Made by a program: the position numbers and the translations under genes. Shown piece by piece: positions 60,493 through 64,000 of a stretch of DNA of 64,000 nucleotides. The stretch covers positions 2,604,001 to 2,668,000 of the forward strand of contig NZ_CP134949.1 in assembly GCF_032116555.1 (NCBI RefSeq), written 5' to 3'. The stretch is from Halobaculum sp. XH14. GTDB taxonomy: Archaea > Halobacteriota > Halobacteria > Halobacteriales > Haloferacaceae. The notes beneath the pieces were generated by a model. The model did not search any database. It saw only the letters and a program-made list of their open reading frames with translations, and had not been told where the DNA came from. Every line of letters starts with the position of its first letter. Within the stretch, counting starts at the first letter, position 1.

Positions 60493-61701
60493 TCAGTTCC
60501 GCCAGAGCGGTCCGAGGAGCGGCGAGTCGTCCTCGGCCGTCTCGGTCACGCTCGTCTCGTTTCCGACCGTCTCGTTGTCGGCGGTGTCGGTGCCGACCGT
60601 CTCGGTTCCGTTCTCGGTACCGACCGTCTCGTTCTCGGCGGTCTCGGTGCCGACGGTTTCGTCGTCGGCGGGTTCGTCGTCGGAGACCGCTTCCTCGTCG
60701 GTGGCCGTCTCGGTGCCGTTCGTGTCGTCGGCATCGGTCTCCGTACCGACGGTCTCGTTCGCGTCGGTCTCGTTGCCGACCGTCTCGTCGTCGGTCTCGT
60801 TGGCGTCTGCGTCGTCGCCCGCCTCGTCGGCGAGCGTCACCGGCGCGGACACCGTGATCGCTTCACCGTCCTCGGTGTACGGGCCGTCCTCGGTCCCGTT
60901 CGTGGAGACGAAGTCGTAGGTCATCTCGCCCGACGGTTCGGCGGTCTCGTTCCCGTCGGTCTCGTTCTCGTCGGTTCCGTCGTCACCGACTTCGGTCGCG
61001 TTGTCGGCCATCGCGCCGCTCGTCTCCATGTGAGGCATCGCGATGAGGAGCTGACTCTCGGTCAGTTCGCTCTCGGTGAAGTTCGCGCCGGGGACGTCGT
61101 CGTACAGGGTCACCGTGACGTTGTCGTGGTAGCCCGGTTCGAGGTACTCGGACACCCCGACGACGCTGCCGATCGCGTCGCCCTCGAGCAGCGTGGCGTC
61201 GTGGATGGTCACGTAGCCGCCCTCGGGGAGGAACGCCGAGTCGACGACCACTTCGGTCCCGTTCGTCTCGTGGGCCGCGAAGCTCACGTCGGCCTCGGTG
61301 GTCACCTCGAGGGTGGCGAACATGCTACTGTTCGCGGTCGTGACCCCGTGGATGTAGTCGCCGGTGTCGAAGCCGCCCGTGTCGTACGTCATGCTCACCG
61401 TCGTCGACTCGTTCGCCGCGAGCGTCACGGACTGGCGGACGACCACGTCCCGGTCGTTCCCGGCCAGCCTGAACGCGACGTCCTCGGTCACCTCCTCGTC
61501 GGTCGGGTTCGTGATCGTCGCGTTCACGTCGACGCTGGCGTTCGGCGTCACCGACGGCGTCGCCTCCAGCGACTCCACGACGAGGCCGGACGCCTCCGTG
61601 CCGTCCTCCTGTGCCCCCGCGGTCCAGGCCACGGCGGGCGTCAGCACCGACACGACGACCAGCGCCGCGACGAGCGATACGACTGTGTTCCGCACTGTCA
61701 T
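60493..61701 (-). CDS. Secreted DUF7282 glycoprotein
   Basis: 402 residues. Signal peptide (1-30), a CARDB-like beta domain (about 38-135; SVTPNASVDVNATITNPTDEEV), a DUF7282 domain (about 135-230; VDSAFLPEGGYVTIHDATLLEGDAIGSVVGVSEYLEPG), then a low-complexity acidic tail of about 150 residues in which ETVGTE/NETVG units repeat and many N-x-T glycosylation sequons occur. It ends PLLGPLWRN without a membrane helix, so it is probably released or bound to the S-layer. The tail is prone to length change. Confidence 0.8.
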   Translation of the reverse strand: MTVRNTVVSLVAALVVVSVLTPAVAWTAGAQEDGTEASGLVVESLEATPSVTPNASVDVNATITNPTDEEVTEDVAFRLAGNDRDVVVRQSVTLAANESTTVSMTYDTGGFDTGDYIHGVTTANSSMFATLEVTTEADVSFAAHETNGTEVVVDSAFLPEGGYVTIHDATLLEGDAIGSVVGVSEYLEPGYHDNVTVTLYDDVPGANFTESELTESQLLIAMPHMETSGAMADNATEVGDDGTDENETDGNETAEPSGEMTYDFVSTNGTEDGPYTEDGEAITVSAPVTLADEAGDDADANETDDETVGNETDANETVGTETDADDTNGTETATDEEAVSDDEPADDETVGTETAENETVGTENGTETVGTDTADNETVGNETSVTETAEDDSPLLGPLWRN

Positions 61702-62018
61702 TTCAATGCCTCCATCGCGGCACGTCCTGACGCTTGCTGACGGGATAAACCCCTGAAACCGTTAAGCCTCGAAAGGTATCCTTACGGTTCAGTAAGCACG
61801 ATTACGGCACTTCAGCAATTGAGAGTTAGTCGACATCGAGCGAGCGAACAGGCCGACCTTTCGCGCGGCCCGAACCCGGATGGCCGACCGTACTCGGTCG
61901 CCGGCGTCGGGGTTCCGGGCGCCGTGGGTTCGCCACCGGCCGCGACACGTTCGTCCCGGCGCGGGTCGAGAATCACCCGACTGAAGAAGGGTCGGCCGGA
62001 TTCGGTTCGGTCGAGGAG
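61702..62018. other. Intergenic region
   Basis: Contains a TATA-like gtttatc (about 61743) and GAAAC (61755-61759) before the DUF7282 gene. No structured repeat and no convincing frame; the minus-strand 77-codon frame 61789-62022 is not supported. Confidence 0.4.
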
Positions 62019-63512
62019 TCACGGAGCGACCGTCAGCAGGAACAGCCCGGCGAAGAGGGCCGCCGAGCCGAGCAGCAGCGCCGCGAGCAGCCGCGGGTCG
62101 ACGCCGAGCCGGCGACCCGCCCGCCGCGTCCGCTCGCGCGAGCGCTTCAGCGCCCGCCGAACGGCGAACCTGACGCGAAAGACGCCGTAGCGAAGCCGCC
62201 AGATGACCGACTCGACGCCGTAGGCGACGAGGTGGCTCGCCTCCAGGACGATGTTGTCCTCCGGCTCGCGGTTCCGCCGTCGACGGCGACGCTTGCGTGC
62301 GATCTCGCGGTGTGCGCTGGCCCGGCTGGACCGCCTCGACCCGCCGGCCGTCGAGGAGGCGCTCGCGGTCGTCGACCCGGATCCGAGACTCGACCCGCCA
62401 CCGGAGCCGCCGTTCGTCCCGCTGCCGCCCGTCATCGCGCCGCTGTCGGCCGTGCTCGACCGCGGTCTGGTGTCCGTCTCGCCGGCGCCGCCGGCGCCGT
62501 CGCCGGCGGCCGACCCGCCGTCCGCGTCGCCCGCATCGTCGCCATCAGCGTCGGCGTCCCCGTCCTCCGTGATTCGAACCCCGTCCGGGGACGCGGTCTG
62601 GGTGCCGGAGTCGCCGCCGGAGCCGTTCGAGGTGGAGTCGTCCACCTCCGCCGAGGGGTCGACCATCTGGAGTTCGGCCTCCAGGTCGGCGCTGATCGTC
62701 CGGAAGTCGGGGCGCTCGACGTCCTCCAGCCCCGGCGTCGCGCCGGCGTCAAACGTCTTCTTCCGGCGGAACTGGACCCGGTTGACCTCCTCGTCCCAGT
62801 CGGTGACGAGGATCGCCTCGCCGTCGTTCAGCTCCTCGACCATTCCCGCGTACTCGTCGTCGAGGAAGCGCCCGACGACCTTCGTGTCGTTCTCCCAGGT
62901 GAGCCGGTGCCAGACGAGCCAGTCACACTGGGTGATGAAGTCCTTGTCGACGGCCGCGGGCCGCTGGGACATCCCACAGAGACCGAGCCCGCGCTTCCGA
63001 CCGCGCTTTGCCACCTGGAGCAGGATCTCGCCCACCTCGTCGAGCCCGCCCGACTCGGGGAGGTACTCGTGACACTCCTCGACGAGCAGCATGAACGGCT
63101 TCTTCGCCTTCTTCTCCCTGACGAACAGCGTCTTGACGACGCCGTGGATCAGGTCACGGGCCTCGTCCACGTCGAGATACTCCGAGACGTCGAGGATGAC
63201 CGGGACGTTCTCTTCGAGCGCGAGCGTGGCGATGCGCTGGGCGTGGGTGGGCGACACCTGCACGTCACAGAGGTCGCCCGCGCCGACGTGGAGCATCTCG
63301 TAGCGCTCCTTCAGCCCGTAGTACTCGCCGTCGGTGTCGATGATGAGCAGCGGGAGGTCGAGTTCGAGCAGCTCCTCGGCGATGACGCTCGCCGTGTTAG
63401 ACTTGCCGCTCCCGGACTTGCCGGTCACGAACCCGCGGCCGGTGAGGAGTTCGATGACGGGCAGGGTGGTGCCATCATCGGAGATCCTGATCTCGTCCGG
63501 GATGCCTGACAT
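62019..63512 (-). CDS. HerA-like ATPase with C-terminal membrane anchor
   Basis: 497 residues. HerA/FtsK-type ATPase domain (about 1-290): GRGFVTGKSGSGKSNTAS (Walker A), FMLLVEECHEYLP (Walker B), LQVAKRGRKRGLGLCGMSQRP with the Arg-finger style segment. Then a long Gly/Ser/Asp-rich, disordered linker (about 290-410), a basic helix (HREIARKRRRRRRNREPED) and a final membrane helix (about 475-495). Classical HerA pairs with NurA in repair and is soluble, whereas this variant would pump or anchor DNA at the membrane. TATA-like catatgg lies about 34 bases upstream of ATG 63512. Confidence 0.85.
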   Translation of the reverse strand: MSGIPDEIRISDDGTTLPVIELLTGRGFVTGKSGSGKSNTASVIAEELLELDLPLLIIDTDGEYYGLKERYEMLHVGAGDLCDVQVSPTHAQRIATLALEENVPVILDVSEYLDVDEARDLIHGVVKTLFVREKKAKKPFMLLVEECHEYLPESGGLDEVGEILLQVAKRGRKRGLGLCGMSQRPAAVDKDFITQCDWLVWHRLTWENDTKVVGRFLDDEYAGMVEELNDGEAILVTDWDEEVNRVQFRRKKTFDAGATPGLEDVERPDFRTISADLEAELQMVDPSAEVDDSTSNGSGGDSGTQTASPDGVRITEDGDADADGDDAGDADGGSAAGDGAGGAGETDTRPRSSTADSGAMTGGSGTNGGSGGGSSLGSGSTTASASSTAGGSRRSSRASAHREIARKRRRRRRNREPEDNIVLEASHLVAYGVESVIWRLRYGVFRVRFAVRRALKRSRERTRRAGRRLGVDPRLLAALLLGSAALFAGLFLLTVAP

Positions 63513-63685
63513 CGTTCACACCCACGTGCGCGAGGGGCCGCCATATGCCTTCTGTCGTGAGCCGGGCGCTACCGTCCCGTGACCCGGGCGCCGTGGCGTC
63601 GGACGCCCGCGGCTGATGTCCGGCCGCTGTCACCGGCGCGGGAGCCGTCGGTACCTTTTTCGCCCCCAGACGGCTGTGCTCGCAC

Positions 63686-64000
63686 ATGTCTTCCAGCAGC
63701 TGGTTCGAGGGCCAGCTCAAGCAGATCGTCCTGCTGGTCGCGGTTTCGACGGTCGTGCTGACCGCCGACTTCGTCGGCCTGCTGTCGCTGTTGACCGGAC
63801 GGGCGACGGAAATCGGCACCGGCATCGGCGGGCGCTTCCCGGCCTACGTGCTCGTGATGGCGGTCGCGTTCGTCGTCACCATCGTCGGGCTGGCACGGTT
63901 CGACACGGACGGGCGGACGGTGCTCTCGGCGGCGACGGGCGTGGGCCTCCTGACGCTAGTCACGGGCGCGCTGGCCGGCGAGGGCGTCGTGTACGCCATC
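63686..64000 (+). CDS. Hypothetical membrane protein (3' end outside window)
   Basis: Starts MSSSSWFEGQLKQIVLLVAVSTVVLTADFVGLLSLLTGR and contains at least three hydrophobic helices in the 105 residues visible. The frame is open to the right edge. It resembles a family of haloarchaeal multi-pass proteins, but I cannot name it. Divergent from the HerA-like gene. Confidence 0.6.
   Translation, partial: MSSSSWFEGQLKQIVLLVAVSTVVLTADFVGLLSLLTGRATEIGTGIGGRFPAYVLVMAVAFVVTIVGLARFDTDGRTVLSAATGVGLLTLVTGALAGEGVVYAI

Overview
The window is chromosomal DNA of a halophilic archaeon (class Halobacteria). The signs are very high GC, strongly acidic proteins (runs of Asp/Glu), TATA-like boxes about 27 bases before many start codons with no room for a Shine-Dalgarno site (leaderless mRNAs), and marker genes such as ftsZ2 with cdrS, tfb, rpl15e, ubaA, ncsA and the DUF58/DUF4129 cluster. 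The genus cannot be told from the sequence. I see no prophage, CRISPR array, intact insertion sequence or replication origin; this is core chromosome with a few eroded or variable spots.

Layout. 1-4.1 kb: end of a DUF99 gene, family 4 uracil-DNA glycosylase followed by a decapitated reductase remnant, a tiny membrane protein, ribosomal L15e, Rio2 kinase. 4.5-9.8 kb: endonuclease IV, lipoate ligase, M32 carboxypeptidase, a carotenoid-desaturase-like oxidoreductase. 10-15.3 kb: small zinc-finger protein, UvrD-type helicase, Xaa-Pro peptidase, DUF502 membrane protein, riboflavin synthase. 16-20.8 kb: tRNA-Ser(GGA), RidA, threonine deaminase, gamma-glutamylcyclotransferase, an EEP-fold hydrolase. 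20.9-29.4 kb: two tandem MATE exporters, citrate synthase, TFB, an HtrA-like protease, a thioesterase and the ubiquitin-type E1 UbaA. 29.5-36 kb: oxidoreductase, methyltransferase, tRNA thiolase NcsA, then the cell-division operon cdrS-ftsZ2. 36.5-44.8 kb: aldo/keto reductase, enoyl-CoA hydratase, HEAT protein, pirin, a creatinase-like M24 protein, a HAD pseudoenzyme, DUF2070. 45.6-52.5 kb: GMP synthase amidotransferase subunit, an HNH-like protein, DUF192, LeuA-type synthase, gamma carbonic anhydrase, CoaD, a metzincin, tRNA-Ser(CGA). 52.6-64 kb: MoxR ATPase convergent with a tightly overlapping DUF4129-DUF7269-DUF58-DUF7519 operon, a calcium-repeat membrane regulator, a secreted DUF7282 glycoprotein, a membrane-anchored HerA-like ATPase and a partial membrane protein.

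Functional links. UbaA and NcsA, 4 kb apart, belong to the same wobble-uridine thiolation pathway. CdrS and FtsZ2 form the division operon, and the cdrS promoter carries four copies of GTAAGACG (one as a perfect palindrome), a strong operator candidate. The MoxR/DUF58 set resembles systems for assembling or maturing envelope complexes.

Most unusual observations. (1) A dispersed, structured intergenic element is present about seven times. Conserved boxes flank a hairpin whose arms differ in sequence from copy to copy yet stay self-complementary. (2) A one-component membrane regulator joins ten extracellular thrombospondin type 3 repeats to a cytoplasmic winged helix, and its upstream GAAAC pairs with 10-base spacing are shared with its neighbour. 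(3) The cdrS operator array. (4) Enzyme-family members that have lost catalytic residues (HAD, M24).
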